NCBI GenBank assembly: GCA_030683815.1
Contig: JAUXPJ010000011.1
Span: 38,203-102,202 of the forward strand
Length of the DNA stretch: 64,000 bases
Direction: 5' to 3'
Origin: Flavobacteriaceae bacterium
GTDB lineage: Bacteria > Bacteroidota > Bacteroidia > Flavobacteriales > Flavobacteriaceae
Part shown: positions 1 to 8,994 of the stretch, in pieces
Layout of the letters: each line of letters starts with the position of its first letter
Numbering within the stretch: the first letter of the stretch is position 1
The notes under the pieces: model-generated
What the model was told of the DNA's origin: nothing
Database searches by the model: none
The model's input: the letters and a program-made list of their open reading frames with translations, nothing else
Program-made: the position numbers and the translations under genes

Positions 1-298
1 TAGCTTTTCTCAAATCTCCATTTGGTTTTCCGCCACCATTCGGGCTCATAACATCCCAATATAAATTGTGATTAAAAAATCCGCCACCATTATTTCTTAC
101 GGCTTTATTATTCATATCCAAACCTGAAAGAATAGATTCGATAGAATTTCCTTCAAGTTCAGTGCCTTCAATAGCAGCATTTAGATTATTGGTATATGCT
201 TGGTGGTGTTTAGTATGGTGAATTTCCATGGTGCGAGCATCAATATAAGGTTCTAAAGCATCGTACGCATAGTTTAATTTTGGTAATTCAAATGACAT
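1..298 (-). CDS. sod: superoxide dismutase (Fe/Mn type), N-terminal part
   Basis: Only the N-terminal part lies in the window; the gene runs off the left edge. The minus strand starts ATG at 298 and reads [17 protein letters not shown], followed by [16 protein letters not shown] and later [19 protein letters not shown], the hallmark N-terminal and middle blocks of Fe/Mn superoxide dismutases. The HH-x-x-HH block and the FNH segment supply the first two metal-binding histidines. The enzyme converts superoxide to hydrogen peroxide and oxygen in the cytoplasm. The metal (Fe or Mn) cannot be decided because the C-terminal half is missing. The divergent or downstream relation to fbp is not informative. 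Confidence 0.93.
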   Translation of the reverse strand, partial: MSFELPKLNYAYDALEPYIDARTMEIHHTKHHQAYTNNLNAAIEGTELEGNSIESILSGLDMNNKAVRNNGGGFFNHNLYWDVMSPNGGGKPNGDLRKA

Positions 299-403
299 GA
301 TATAATTGTTTATTGTTGGCTCAAAGATAACGAACAGCAATACTAAATTATTATAGCCGTAATTGAATATTCTTATTGGAATATCGTTTAATCTTATACT
401 AGA

Positions 404-1426
404 TTAATAATTGGCGTCATCTGGGTATTGACCCATAAATTCATTGGCTTTTTTTACCATGTTTTTGCTGCCACAAAAAAACGGAACGCGCTGATGTAAT
501 GATGTTGGCTGAATATCCATTATTCTGCGATATCCATCAGAAGCAGCGCCTTTAGCTTGTTCTGCTATGTATGCCATTGGGTTTGCTTCATAAAGTAATC
601 GAAGTTTGCCTTTTGGGGCTTTTGTACTTGTAGGATAAATATAAATCCCGCCTTTAATCATATTTCGATGAAAATCGGAAACTAGAGAACCAATATAACG
701 AGAGGTATATGGACGATCTCCTTCTTCTTTTTGACAATATTTGAGATAATCTTTTACACCCTGTGGAAAATGAACGTAGTTACCTTCATTAATAGAATAA
801 ATAACACCATCTTTTGGATATTGCATATTTGGATGTGACAAATAAAATGTTCCGATAGCCGGATTTAAAGTAAATCCATTAACTCCATATCCGGTAGTAT
901 AAACCAACATAGTCGAGGTGCCATAAACTACATATCCGGCAGCCACTTGCTGACTTCCTTTTTGTAAAAAATCAATTTCTTGAACAGGAGTTCCTGTGGG
1001 TGTTACTCTTCTATAAATAGAAAAAATAGTTCCTACAGAAACGTTTACATCGATATTAGAAGATCCATCAAGAGGATCCATCAACACCACATATTTATTA
1101 TTATTATCATTATTTTTACCTTTGATGGTGATATAATTATCATCTTCTTCACTGGCAATTCCGCAAACAATTTCTCTGTTGATGAGTGCCTGCATAAAAA
1201 CTTCATTGGCGTAAGCATCCAATTTTTGTTGTTGTTCACCTTGAACATTAACAGTGTTTGTAGCGCCTAAAATATCAACTAAACCAGCTTTGTTAACTTC
1301 ATAATTAACAACTTTTGCTGCTAATCTTATTGAGTTGATAAGTTTAGATAATTCACCAGAGCTATATTGAAAATCAGTTTGTTTGTCAATTATAAATTCT
1401 CCTAAAGTGATATGTTTTTCTTTCAT
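404..1426 (-). CDS. fbp: fructose-1,6-bisphosphatase class I
   Basis: Gluconeogenic enzyme that hydrolyses fructose 1,6-bisphosphate to fructose 6-phosphate, using Mg2+, in the cytoplasm. The metal-binding signature [10 protein letters not shown] lies at residues 117-126, preceded by the EEDD metal-ligand region near 93-96. The C-terminal [21 protein letters not shown] block is also typical. I start at the ATG at 1426 ([11 protein letters not shown]), giving 340 residues, the usual size for the family; a longer reading from 1495 would add a hydrophobic stretch not found in this enzyme. An Asn-rich loop (residues 105-110) interrupts the domain just before the DPLDG motif. The gene is divergent from the GNAT gene at 1488. 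Confidence 0.96.
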   Translation of the reverse strand: MKEKHITLGEFIIDKQTDFQYSSGELSKLINSIRLAAKVVNYEVNKAGLVDILGATNTVNVQGEQQQKLDAYANEVFMQALINREIVCGIASEEDDNYITIKGKNNDNNNKYVVLMDPLDGSSNIDVNVSVGTIFSIYRRVTPTGTPVQEIDFLQKGSQQVAAGYVVYGTSTMLVYTTGYGVNGFTLNPAIGTFYLSHPNMQYPKDGVIYSINEGNYVHFPQGVKDYLKYCQKEEGDRPYTSRYIGSLVSDFHRNMIKGGIYIYPTSTKAPKGKLRLLYEANPMAYIAEQAKGAASDGYRRIMDIQPTSLHQRVPFFCGSKNMVKKANEFMGQYPDDANY

Positions 1427-1462
1427 TTTGAGCGATATGATGATGATGTATGCAAATATCGT

Positions 1463-1470
1463 TAAATTTG
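1463..1470 (+). promoter_or_regulatory. candidate -7 box for the GNAT gene
   Basis: TAAATTTG fits the Bacteroidota -7 consensus TAnnTTTG and lies 17 bp before the ATG at 1488. No TTG is found at the usual -33 spacing, so support is limited to the -7 element. Confidence 0.4.
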
Positions 1471-1487
1471 TCCAAAAATCTATAAAA

Positions 1488-2015
1488 ATGAGCATTGTAA
1501 TACGCGAAGGGAAAAAGGAAGATATGCCTGCGGTTTTAAATCTAATTCAAGAACTTGCCACTTTTGAAAGAGAACCAAATGCGGTTGTTGTAACTGTTGA
1601 TGATTTGGTGCGCGACGGTTTTTCTGATTATCCTTTATTTCAAACATTTATTGCAGAATATGAAGGTGAAATAGTTGGAATGGCGTTATTTTACAACAGA
1701 TATTCTACCTGGAAAGGAAAAACAATTCATTTAGAAGATTTAATTGTAAAAGAAAGTAAAAGACAATTCGGAATTGGAAAAGCACTTTACGATACCGTAT
1801 TAACATATGCGGTTAAAGAAAAAGTAAGAAGAGTTGAGTGGGTAGTTTTAGATTGGAATACACCCGCAATCGATTTTTATATAAAAAGTGGTGCCCGTAT
1901 TTTAAGTGATTGGGAAACAGTTCAAATGAGTGAAGAAAATTTGGCTAAATATGTAAAAAGTATATCAAATGAAATAGTCGGGTTAAAAAAAACACAATTG
2001 CGAAGCAATCACTGA
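1488..2015 (+). CDS. GNAT-family N-acetyltransferase
   Basis: A 175-residue GCN5-related acetyltransferase. The protein starts [20 protein letters not shown], the usual first strand and helix of the fold, and contains [19 protein letters not shown], in which R-x-F-G-I-G-K-A is the acetyl-CoA pyrophosphate-binding loop (motif A). The late [14 protein letters not shown] segment is the classical N-x-x-A-x-x-x-Y/F-x-K-x-G block. Sequence of this type is close to diamine (spermidine/spermine-like) acetyltransferases, but the substrate cannot be told. I chose the ATG at 1488; an upstream in-frame ATG at 1383 would overlap fbp heavily and add unconserved residues. Confidence 0.88.
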   Translation: MSIVIREGKKEDMPAVLNLIQELATFEREPNAVVVTVDDLVRDGFSDYPLFQTFIAEYEGEIVGMALFYNRYSTWKGKTIHLEDLIVKESKRQFGIGKALYDTVLTYAVKEKVRRVEWVVLDWNTPAIDFYIKSGARILSDWETVQMSEENLAKYVKSISNEIVGLKKTQLRSNH

Positions 2016-2137
2016 ACACAAAAGCAAATAACATTTAGTGAAGTAAACTTTGATTCAGCAATTTTAATCAATCCGGAGAAACGCAAGTTCATGAATACCA
2101 AAAAGAAAATTAAAAACGAATAAACAATTTCATATAT

Positions 2138-2160
2138 TGTCCCAATATATCGGGATGACA
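2138..2160. repeat. short imperfect palindrome
   Basis: TGTCCC-AATATAT-CGGGATGACA forms an inverted repeat in the gap between the GNAT and aspartate kinase genes. It resembles the short REP-like hairpins scattered elsewhere in this window, but only one copy is present here. Confidence 0.4.
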
Positions 2161-2185
2161 AAAAAACAATAAATATCTACTACAT

Positions 2186-3436
2186 ATGAAAGTATTTAAA
2201 TTTGGAGGAGCGTCTGTAAAAGATGCTGAAGGCGTTAGAAATATTACCAAAGTGCTACAACAAGAAGGCTGTGACCAAACGGTAGTTGTCATTTCTGCAA
2301 TGGGAAAAATGACAAATGCTTTAGAAGAAGTGGCTAAATCCTATTTTAATCAAACCAAAGAATTAGCTCAAAATATAAATTTTATAAAAACATATCACGA
2401 AAATATTATTGCTGAATTATTTGGTGAAAATGCCGTTAATACACTTAATGATATTGAACTTTTTTATATAGAAATGAGCGGATTTATGATGATGAATAAA
2501 TCAACCGACTATAACTATATCTACGATCAAATTGTAAGTTACGGAGAGTTGATTTCTACTAAAATAGTAAGTAATTATCTCAATAATTTTGGTATCGAAA
2601 ATCAATGGATTGACGTTCGAAATTTTATTAAAACCGATAAAAATTACCGTGATCCAAAAATAAATTGGAAAGTTACACAAGAAAATATTTCCAACAATTT
2701 AAATATTGATAAACTTACCATAACGCAGGGCTTTTTAGGATCAACAGAACATGGATTGACCACAACTTTGGGTCGGGAAGGATCTGATTATACCGCCGCT
2801 ATTTTTGCCTTTTGCCTAAATGCAGCAAGTGTGACTATTTGGAAAGATGTCCCTGGTGTTTTAAATGCCGACCCACGCTATTTTGATGAGGTAGAATTAC
2901 TCTATCAAATTTCTTATACCGAAGCCATAGAAATGGCTTTTTATGGAGCCTCTGTAATCCATCCAAAAACGCTAAAACCATTAGAAAATAAAAGTATTCC
3001 ATTGTTTGTTCGTTCCTTTATTGACATCCATAAAAAAGGGACTTCCGTAAGTAAAGGAACAATATTGGAACCTTTTGTGCCTTGTTATATAGTGAAGAAA
3101 AACCAGATTTTAATTTCTATTTCTGCACTTGATTTTTCTTTTATGGTAGAGCACAATATCAGTGATATATTTAAACTTTTACATGATTTTCAGTTAAAAG
3201 TAAACATGATACAAAATTCTGCTATTAGTTTTTCTGTTTGTGTGGATGATAATTTTAACAACTTTGAAAAATTGCTGAATGAATTAAAGTTGAAATATTT
3301 AGTTAGTTTTGATACAGATTTAACTCTTTTTACAATTCGTCATTTTGATGAAAAATCGCTTAAAAAAGTAGAAGAAAACAGAGAAGTTTTATTAAAACAA
3401 TTAAATAAAGAAACAGTTCAAATCGTTGTGAAATAG
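2186..3436 (+). CDS. lysC: aspartate kinase, monofunctional
   Basis: Phosphorylates aspartate to 4-phospho-aspartate, the first step toward lysine (diaminopimelate), threonine and methionine. The N-terminal KFGGASVKD (residues 5-13) is the conserved kinase motif; TTLGREGSDYTAA is the nucleotide-binding block and WKDVPGVLNADPR the catalytic one. The catalytic domain occupies about residues 1-285; the remaining ~130 residues are the regulatory ACT region and look weakly conserved. Length 416 is usual for the stand-alone enzyme, and no homoserine dehydrogenase domain is fused. It is followed 29 bp later by olsF on the same strand. Confidence 0.93.
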   Translation: MKVFKFGGASVKDAEGVRNITKVLQQEGCDQTVVVISAMGKMTNALEEVAKSYFNQTKELAQNINFIKTYHENIIAELFGENAVNTLNDIELFYIEMSGFMMMNKSTDYNYIYDQIVSYGELISTKIVSNYLNNFGIENQWIDVRNFIKTDKNYRDPKINWKVTQENISNNLNIDKLTITQGFLGSTEHGLTTTLGREGSDYTAAIFAFCLNAASVTIWKDVPGVLNADPRYFDEVELLYQISYTEAIEMAFYGASVIHPKTLKPLENKSIPLFVRSFIDIHKKGTSVSKGTILEPFVPCYIVKKNQILISISALDFSFMVEHNISDIFKLLHDFQLKVNMIQNSAISFSVCVDDNFNNFEKLLNELKLKYLVSFDTDLTLFTIRHFDEKSLKKVEENREVLLKQLNKETVQIVVK

Positions 3437-3465
3437 AAATTGTATTTTTTATAAAAAAGATTAAA

Positions 3466-5268
3466 ATGAAATTAGTCACCTCTAAAGAAATTGCGAAAGC
3501 TATTAAGTTTGATAATTATGGTTTGTTTGGAAGAATGGTAGGGTGGATTCTTTTGAAAGCTTTACGCATTTCAACTATTAATAAAGTTTATCAAAAACAT
3601 AAACATTTAAAAGACTTAGAATTTTTAAATACTGTTCTTGATGATTTTAAAATTAAATTTGATATTCCAGAAGAAGATTTAAAAAGAATTCCCAAAGAAG
3701 GGGCTTTTATTTCGATTTCTAATCATCCATTGGGCGGAATTGATGGCGTTTTACTCTTAAAATTGATGTTAGAAAGCCGAGCCGATTTTAAAATCATCGG
3801 AAACTTTTTAATTCATAAAATTGAACCTCTTCGGCCGTTTGTATTACCCGTAAATCCTTTTGATGAATATGAAAATCATTCAAGTTATTGTGGCTTAAAA
3901 GCTGCGATTTCACATGTTCAAAACGGAAATTCCTTGGGAATATTTCCTGCCGGAGAAGTTTCTACCTATAAAGACGGACAATTAATTATCGATAAACCAT
4001 GGAATGAAAGAACGGTAAAACTCATCAGAAAATTAAATGTTCCGGTAGTTCCAATTTATTTTCATGCAAAAAACAGTTGGTTATTTTATGTGTTATCTAA
4101 AATCAATGATAAACTAAGGACAGCCAAATTACCGTCAGAATTACTGACTCAAAAAAATAGAATTATCAAGGTAAGAATAGGAAAACCAATTTCTGTTAAA
4201 GAACAAAATGAATTAACCGGTTTTAATGAGTATTACGAGTTTCTGCGCAAGAAAACATATATGTTGGCACAACCTTATCATAAAAAAATAAATTTATTCA
4301 GAAGACCAACCATCAAAATCCCCGGACTTAAAAAACTACCAAAAGACATCGTAAAACAAGGAAGTGTATATGAAATGATTTATGAAATTGAATTGTTAAA
4401 AAAAACGGATGCTCGATTGTTAGAAAGTAATAATTACGAAGTCTATTTTGCAAAAAGTGATCAAATTCCTTCTATTATGTATGAAATTGGCCGATTGCGA
4501 GAAATCACATTTAGAGAAGTGGGCGAGGGAACTAATGAATCTATCGACATTGACCAATACGACACTTTTTACCATCATTTAATTTTGTGGGATAGAGAAG
4601 CTCATAAAATTGCGGGCGCTTACCGAATGGGATTAGGTGAAGAAATCTATAAAAAATTCGGAATCGAAGGTTTTTACGTACACTCACTTTTCCGATTAGA
4701 CCCCGAATTATATGAAATGATGTCACATACCATTGAAATGGGCAGGGCGTTCATTATCAAAGAATATCAACAAAAACCGATGCCCTTATTTTTACTTTGG
4801 AAAGGAATTGTACATGTAACATTGCGCTATCCAAATCATAAATTTTTAATGGGAGGCGTGAGTATCAGCAACAAATTCTCCGATTTTTCAAAATCGCTGA
4901 TGATTGAATTTATGCGGTCTAATTATTACGATCCGTTTATTGCGCAATTCGTTCGACCCAAAAAAGAGTACAAAGTAAAACTGAAAGACGTAGATAAAGA
5001 TTTTGTTTTTGACGCTACCAAAGCCGACTTAAATAAGTTTGATAAAATTATTGAAGAAATTGAACCCGGCGCTTTGCGATTACCAGTGTTAATTAAAAAG
5101 TATGTAAAGCAAAATGCCAAGTTGGTTGCTTTTAATGTAGATCCCGCTTTTAACAATGCCATCGATGGTTTAATGTATATCCGCGTGGCAGATTTGCCCG
5201 AAAGTACCGTAAAACCGGTATTGGAAGAATATCAAGCCGAGTTGGAAAAGAAGTGTAAAGATGCTTAA
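3466..5268 (+). CDS. olsF: bifunctional ornithine lipid acyltransferase OlsF-type
   Basis: A 600-residue fusion of two acyltransferases. The N-terminal ~290 residues are PlsC-like: NHPLGGID (86-93) is the acyltransferase H-D motif and FPAGEVS (161-167) the glycerolipid-binding motif. Residues ~330-570 are a GNAT/hemolysin-type (OlsB-like) domain, including RLREITFREVGEGTN and the later HTIEMGRAFI segment. OlsF proteins of this layout in Serratia and Flavobacterium make ornithine lipids: the C-terminal half N-acylates ornithine with a 3-hydroxy fatty acid and the N-terminal half adds the second acyl chain. The domain order matches OlsF. Substrate identity is inferred from family knowledge; the amino-acid headgroup could differ. 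Confidence 0.8.
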   Translation: MKLVTSKEIAKAIKFDNYGLFGRMVGWILLKALRISTINKVYQKHKHLKDLEFLNTVLDDFKIKFDIPEEDLKRIPKEGAFISISNHPLGGIDGVLLLKLMLESRADFKIIGNFLIHKIEPLRPFVLPVNPFDEYENHSSYCGLKAAISHVQNGNSLGIFPAGEVSTYKDGQLIIDKPWNERTVKLIRKLNVPVVPIYFHAKNSWLFYVLSKINDKLRTAKLPSELLTQKNRIIKVRIGKPISVKEQNELTGFNEYYEFLRKKTYMLAQPYHKKINLFRRPTIKIPGLKKLPKDIVKQGSVYEMIYEIELLKKTDARLLESNNYEVYFAKSDQIPSIMYEIGRLREITFREVGEGTNESIDIDQYDTFYHHLILWDREAHKIAGAYRMGLGEEIYKKFGIEGFYVHSLFRLDPELYEMMSHTIEMGRAFIIKEYQQKPMPLFLLWKGIVHVTLRYPNHKFLMGGVSISNKFSDFSKSLMIEFMRSNYYDPFIAQFVRPKKEYKVKLKDVDKDFVFDATKADLNKFDKIIEEIEPGALRLPVLIKKYVKQNAKLVAFNVDPAFNNAIDGLMYIRVADLPESTVKPVLEEYQAELEKKCKDA

Positions 5269-5279
5269 TTGTTTGTTTT

Positions 5280-5410
5280 GGGCGTTTCCCCCGATGCAGA
5301 AAAATGATGTTAGACACTAATCACATTTTTCACAATCAGGGGTCGGACTTTTGGTTTCAATCTTTTAGCTCATACCTCACCAAAAGGATTTTCACTGCAA
5401 TCCCTAACGC
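5280..5410 (+). repeat. flavobacterial intergenic repeat element (GGGCGTT...CCCTAACGC type)
   Basis: The element runs from GGGCGTTTCCC to GCAATCCCTAACGC and contains the internal phrase AAAAGGATTTTCACTGCAA. I recognise this phrase as a widespread intergenic element of Flavobacterium-like genomes, usually right after a gene end, as here after olsF. The recognition is from memory; only one copy is in the window. Confidence 0.5.
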
Positions 5411-5556
5411 GATATTCGATGATATTTTTCTACCCAAATTCCATCCCTAAAGAGATTTAAATTGTACAATTTTTTAAATAAAATTTATTGGTAATGTACT
5501 TGATATTTGGATAACATTCAATTGAAAATATTGATGTTTTTCACTATTAAAACAGT

Positions 5557-5647
5557 CCCGTAGGGACGACATTTGAGTAGGATATTTGGGTACAAATGTT
5601 GATGAATTTTACCATTAAAAAAATCCCGTAGGGATGACATTTGGGTA
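5557..5647 (+). repeat. two REP-like palindromes, downstream side of the RAYT gene
   Basis: Two units 68 bp apart, at 5557-5579 and 5625-5647, each carry CCCGTAGGGA(C/T)GACATTTG(A/G)GTA. The core GTCCCGTAGGGAC at 5556-5568 is a near-perfect palindrome. Each unit is preceded by a similar TTTTCAC(T/C)ATTAAAA-type segment, so the repeated unit is longer than the palindrome. Their reverse complement reappears at 6129-6153, on the other side of the transposase gene. Confidence 0.8.
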
Positions 5648-5658
5648 TACATTAAATC

Positions 5659-6120
5659 TTAAATCGGGGCTTTGAAAATATAACGTTCATCATAATCAAT
5701 TTCAAAAATCTTCAAAAAATCTAAATATTCTTCTTTAAATGATTTTGAATTGTGATGTGTTTCTTGGCTCTTAATATAATCGATAACTTTATTAACATGA
5801 GATTTAGAATAGGAAAATGCGCCATATCCTTCTTGCCATTCAAATTTTGATTTTAGAAATTTCTTTTCGTTTATCCATTTAGAAGAGTTTGCTTTAACAA
5901 CTTGCATTAACTCTGACACAGATTGAGTGGGTCTCATTCCTACAAAAATATGAATATGGTCAGGCATGCCGTTTATTGCTAATAATTTATGATTATTTGA
6001 TTTTATAATCCCTGAAATATACTGATATAATTCTTCTTTCCATTCACTGTTTAACAAGCCAGCGCGGAATTTTACTGCGAAAATAAATTGAATATGAATT
6101 TGTGTATATGTATTTCCCAT
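5659..6120 (-). mobile_element. IS200/RAYT-type transposase (Y1 HUH)
   Basis: A 153-residue Y1 transposase. DHIHIF at residues 54-59 is the HUH metal-binding motif, and the C-terminal helix VNKVIDYIKSQETHH carries the candidate nucleophile Tyr115. Proteins of this family cut and join single-stranded DNA; the stand-alone RAYT branch moves REP palindromes rather than a full insertion sequence. The gene is complete and uninterrupted. It is flanked by inverted copies of a CCCGTAGGGAT palindrome and by direct copies of a CTACCCAAATTCCATCCC-type repeat, which fits a RAYT with its own REP elements better than an IS200 or IS605 copy with subterminal hairpins. No TnpB partner is present. Confidence 0.88.
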
Positions 6121-6128
6121 TTTTATTT

Positions 6129-6409
6129 CTACCCAAATGTCATCCCTACGGGACTTGATTGATTTCTATATCCGTTTTTTCTACCCAAATTCCATCCCTA
6201 CGGGACTTGATTGATTTCTATATCCGTTTTTTCTACCCAAATTCCATCCCTACGGGACTTGATTGATTTCTATATCCGTTTTTTCTACCCAAATTCCATC
6301 CCTAAAGGGATTTAAATTACACAATTTTTTGAAAAATAAAATTATGTATTTCTCATTTTTATATCATCCATACGGGACTTAATTGATTTCTATATCCTTT
6401 TTTCTAACT
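6129..6409. repeat. 52-bp tandem REP-like array upstream of the RAYT gene
   Basis: Units start CTACCCAAAT at 6129, 6181, 6233 and 6285, an exact period of 52 bp. Each contains ATCCCTACGGGACTTGATTG and TTTCTATATCCGTTTTTT. The fourth unit switches after CCATCCCTAAAGGGATTTAAATT to sequence matching the segment at 5430-5486. A fifth degenerate unit occupies about 6357-6409 and runs to the end of the next gene. The ATCCCTACGGGAC core is palindromic and is the complement of the copies at 5557 and 5625. Confidence 0.85.
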
Positions 6410-7753
6410 CAAAAACGCTGTATCAACCGGTTCCCAAAGTTCAATTTTATTACCTTCCAGGTCTAAAATCCAACCAAAATTACCATATTCAGTTTCTTCA
6501 ATTTTTCCCACAATGATAACGCCTTCTTCTTTTAAGTTCTCCAATAAAAGTTTAAGATTTTCGACGCGGTAATTAAACATAAAATCCTTTTTACACGGCT
6601 CAAAATAAGTCGTATCCTTTTTAAATGGACTCCAATGTGTAGAAGCATTTTGATGATTGTTATCATTCCACCAAAAAGTACATCCGTATTCATCGGTATC
6701 AAATCCTAAATGATTGCGATACCAATTTTTTAATTGATCCGGGTTTTCAGCTTTAAAAAACAAGCCGCCAATTCCGGTAGCACGCTTAAGTTCTGGAATT
6801 GTTTTTGTTGGCTTCGGAAAATAAATGGCTTCAATTTTATCAGCAATGGTTTCGGCTAATTTTAGGTGCGATTCTACTGTCCAGCCCGCTACATGCGGAC
6901 TCAACAAAACCTTATCCGATTCAATTAAATACTGAAAGGGCTCGGGTAAGGAATCGGTATCAAAGAAGTTTTCAAACGATGATTTTTCATATTCCAAGAC
7001 ATCTAAACAAACGCCCAAAATTTTACCTGATTTTAAGGCATCAACTAAATCAATCGTTTCAACGGCACTTCCTCTGGCAGTATTGATGAGATAAAACGGC
7101 TTTTTAAATTGATTAATAAAGGTAGAATTAACCATTTTATAAGAAAGTTCATTTTGAGGAGTATGGATGCTTAATACATCTGTTTTTTCTTGCAGTTCAG
7201 CCAAAGAAATTTGTTGACAATTTTCATCGCCAACCCCTTCTTTGATATCGTAACAAAGGACTTCCACATCAAAACCCTTCAGTTTTTTAGCAAAAGCTTT
7301 TCCCATATTTCCATAACCGATAAGGCCTATAGTTTTTCCCTCTAATTCAATTCCTCTGTTGTCTTCGCGTTTCCAGTATCCTGAGCGAATTTCTAAATCG
7401 GCTTTTTTAAGTTTGTTAAACAGTGCTAAAATCATTCCCAACGTATGCTCGCCAACAGCATTTCTGTTTCCTTCGGGAGCAGCAATGAGATGAATTCCTT
7501 TTTCTTCTGCAAATTCTTTGTCGATATTTTCCAATCCGGCGCCAACGCGTCCTATAAATTTTAGCCTTGTTGCTTTCTCAAGAAATAAAAGGTCAATTTT
7601 AAACCGACTTCGGATAATAATTCCATCATAATTGGCTATTATTTGTTCAATCTCATTTTTGGTCGACAAAAAATCATCTTCTACTTCAAAACCTAATTGG
7701 ATTAATCTTTCTGTTAAAATGGGATGATTGCTGTCTAATTGAAGAATCTTCAT
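6404..7753 (-). CDS. D-2-hydroxyacid dehydrogenase fused to a VOC (glyoxalase-like) domain
   Basis: Residues 1-~320 form a D-isomer-specific 2-hydroxyacid dehydrogenase of the phosphoglycerate dehydrogenase type: NAD-binding GYGNMG at 146-151, INTARGSA with the substrate Arg227, and LLSPHVAGW with catalytic His287. Residues ~326-445 form a second domain (RATGIGGLFFKAENPDQL, then GWILDLEGNKIELWEP) typical of the vicinal oxygen chelate family. The linker IYFPKPTKTIPEL has no stop or restart Met, so the two read as one 449-residue protein. Separate dehydrogenases of this type are ~310-320 residues and VOC proteins ~120-130. The substrate is unknown; the N-terminal half would conventionally be called SerA-like. 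Confidence 0.82.
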   Translation of the reverse strand: MKILQLDSNHPILTERLIQLGFEVEDDFLSTKNEIEQIIANYDGIIIRSRFKIDLLFLEKATRLKFIGRVGAGLENIDKEFAEEKGIHLIAAPEGNRNAVGEHTLGMILALFNKLKKADLEIRSGYWKREDNRGIELEGKTIGLIGYGNMGKAFAKKLKGFDVEVLCYDIKEGVGDENCQQISLAELQEKTDVLSIHTPQNELSYKMVNSTFINQFKKPFYLINTARGSAVETIDLVDALKSGKILGVCLDVLEYEKSSFENFFDTDSLPEPFQYLIESDKVLLSPHVAGWTVESHLKLAETIADKIEAIYFPKPTKTIPELKRATGIGGLFFKAENPDQLKNWYRNHLGFDTDEYGCTFWWNDNNHQNASTHWSPFKKDTTYFEPCKKDFMFNYRVENLKLLLENLKEEGVIIVGKIEETEYGNFGWILDLEGNKIELWEPVDTAFLS

Positions 7754-8042
7754 ATATATTATTAAAAGATTAAAGAATTTTATTTATTTAAAAATGTTAG
7801 TATCAAGTATTTGGTATCAGGTATTTAGAATTTGAAAATACTTAATTAAAGTTGATGATTTATTTTCAAATAATAATTTGAACTTCCCTGATTAGGGTTG
7901 ACCGGTTTTATTAATTGTTTATTCCATCCTAAATCCTTCCCACACGAGTGGCAGCGAACTGGCGAAGCAAAGGGAAGGACTTTTTTTCATTTTTCATTTT
8001 TCATTATCAATTATCAATTGTCAATTGTCCATTGTCCATTGT
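7754..8042. other. 289-bp gene-free stretch with dispersed repeats
   Basis: Contains GTATCAAGTATTTGGTATC (7800-7818; reverse complement at 13336-13354), a TTGAACTTCC...GTTGACCGGTTTTA segment (7878-7915; second copy at 18942-18978), a CCATCCTAAATCCTTCCC hairpin element (7924-7987), and simple repeats of TATCAATT and GTCCATT units up to the end of panB. I see no convincing gene. Confidence 0.6.
7924..7987 (-). repeat. hairpin element related to the leuS in-frame repeats
   Basis: CCATCCTAAATCCTTCCC at 7924-7941 and GGGAAGGACTTTTTTT at 7972-7987 are the two arms of the same element seen inside leuS (36641, 36749, 38327), here in reverse orientation and with a ~30-bp loop instead of three bases. 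Confidence 0.65.
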
Positions 8043-8861
8043 TTAATACTGCTCATTTTCATTTGGGAAATCCTGACTTTTTACATCTTCCAGGTATTTG
8101 ATAAATGCATTGGACATATCATCGTATAAATGAAGATATCGACGTAAAAATCGTGGACTAAATTCATGGGTCATTCCCAACATGTCGTGGGTAACCAAAA
8201 CTTGTCCGTCAACCCCGCCTCCTGCGCCAATTCCGATAATTGGAATGGTCAGGTTTTCAGCAACTTGTTGCGCCAATTTTGCGGGAACTTTTTCAAGAAC
8301 AATGGCAAAACAACCTAAATTTTCTAATAATTTAGCATCACTCAATAATTTTTCTGCTTCTTGTTCTTCTTTAGCCCGAACGGTATAAGTTCCAAATTTA
8401 TAGATAGATTGAGGTGTTAAACCTAAATGTCCCATCACCGGAATACCGGCTCTTAGAATTAGTTTTATAGAATCTTTGATTTCTTTACCGCCTTCTAATT
8501 TTACGGCATGTCCACCCGATTCTTTCATAATCCTGATGGCAGAACGCAAAGCCTCTTTAGAGTCAGATTGATAACTGCCAAAAGGCATATCAACCACTAC
8601 AAGCGCTCTTTTTGTTGCTCTTACTACGGCGCTGGCATGATAAATCATATCATTTAAAGTGATGGGAAGTGTAGTTTCGTGCCCTGCAATTACGTTGGAG
8701 GCAGAATCGCCTACCAACAAAACATCGATACCGGCATGATCCAAAATTTTTGCCATCGTAAAATCATAAGCCGTTAACATGGCAATTTTTTCACCATTGA
8801 CTTTCATATCTACCAGTGATTTTGTAGTAATTTTTTTATAATCTTTTTTGGCTGTTGACAT
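8043..8861 (-). CDS. panB: 3-methyl-2-oxobutanoate hydroxymethyltransferase
   Basis: Transfers a hydroxymethyl group from 5,10-methylene-tetrahydrofolate to 2-oxoisovalerate, giving ketopantoate, the first committed step to pantothenate and CoA. Characteristic blocks are [28 protein letters not shown] (metal and substrate Asp), MPFGSYQ, and [12 protein letters not shown]. The 272-residue length is normal. Translation starts [20 protein letters not shown] at 8861. Neighbouring genes are unrelated to the pathway, so it looks like a single-gene unit. The end of the gene abuts a tract of simple intergenic repeats. Confidence 0.96.
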   Translation of the reverse strand: MSTAKKDYKKITTKSLVDMKVNGEKIAMLTAYDFTMAKILDHAGIDVLLVGDSASNVIAGHETTLPITLNDMIYHASAVVRATKRALVVVDMPFGSYQSDSKEALRSAIRIMKESGGHAVKLEGGKEIKDSIKLILRAGIPVMGHLGLTPQSIYKFGTYTVRAKEEQEAEKLLSDAKLLENLGCFAIVLEKVPAKLAQQVAENLTIPIIGIGAGGGVDGQVLVTHDMLGMTHEFSPRFLRRYLHLYDDMSNAFIKYLEDVKSQDFPNENEQY

Positions 8862-8963
8862 GGTTTAAAGGTTTAGGTAATGTAAAAGTAAGGAAAAAAT
8901 GAGAGATTGGTTATTCCTGATAGATTTCAATTATTGATAAATGCTTTAGAAATAATTAAACTG

Positions 8964-8971
8964 TATTTTTG
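8964..8971 (+). promoter_or_regulatory. candidate -7 box for the O-methyltransferase gene
   Basis: TATTTTTG matches the TAnnTTTG consensus and lies 23 bp before the ATG at 8995. The nearest upstream TTG (8934-8936) is 27 bp away, longer than the usual -33 spacing. Confidence 0.45.
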
Positions 8972-8994
8972 TTGAAGGATTAAAATACACTTTT

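Larger units (their letters stand above)
5269..5658. other. 390-bp gene-free stretch with repeat elements
   Basis: No coding signal. It begins with a 131-bp element (5280-5410) starting GGGCGTTTCCCCC and ending AATCCCTAACGC, a type of gene-end element I recognise from flavobacterial genomes. It continues with one copy of the CTACCCAAATTCCATCCC repeat (5430-5486) and two 68-bp-spaced copies of a REP-like palindrome (5557, 5625). Confidence 0.6.

Noticed and set aside
980..1270. Antisense open frame within fbp
   Set aside because: Ile/Phe-rich antisense frame over the DPLDG region; fbp is clearly the coding strand.
6129..6409. 52-bp tandem repeats as a CRISPR array
   Set aside because: Units are contiguous and nearly identical throughout; there are no unique spacers, and no cas genes are near. 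They fit the REP family of the neighbouring RAYT gene.
7898..8101. Plus-strand open frame upstream of panB
   Set aside because: It reads through the hairpin element and simple repeats and overlaps the panB end; no protein-like pattern.
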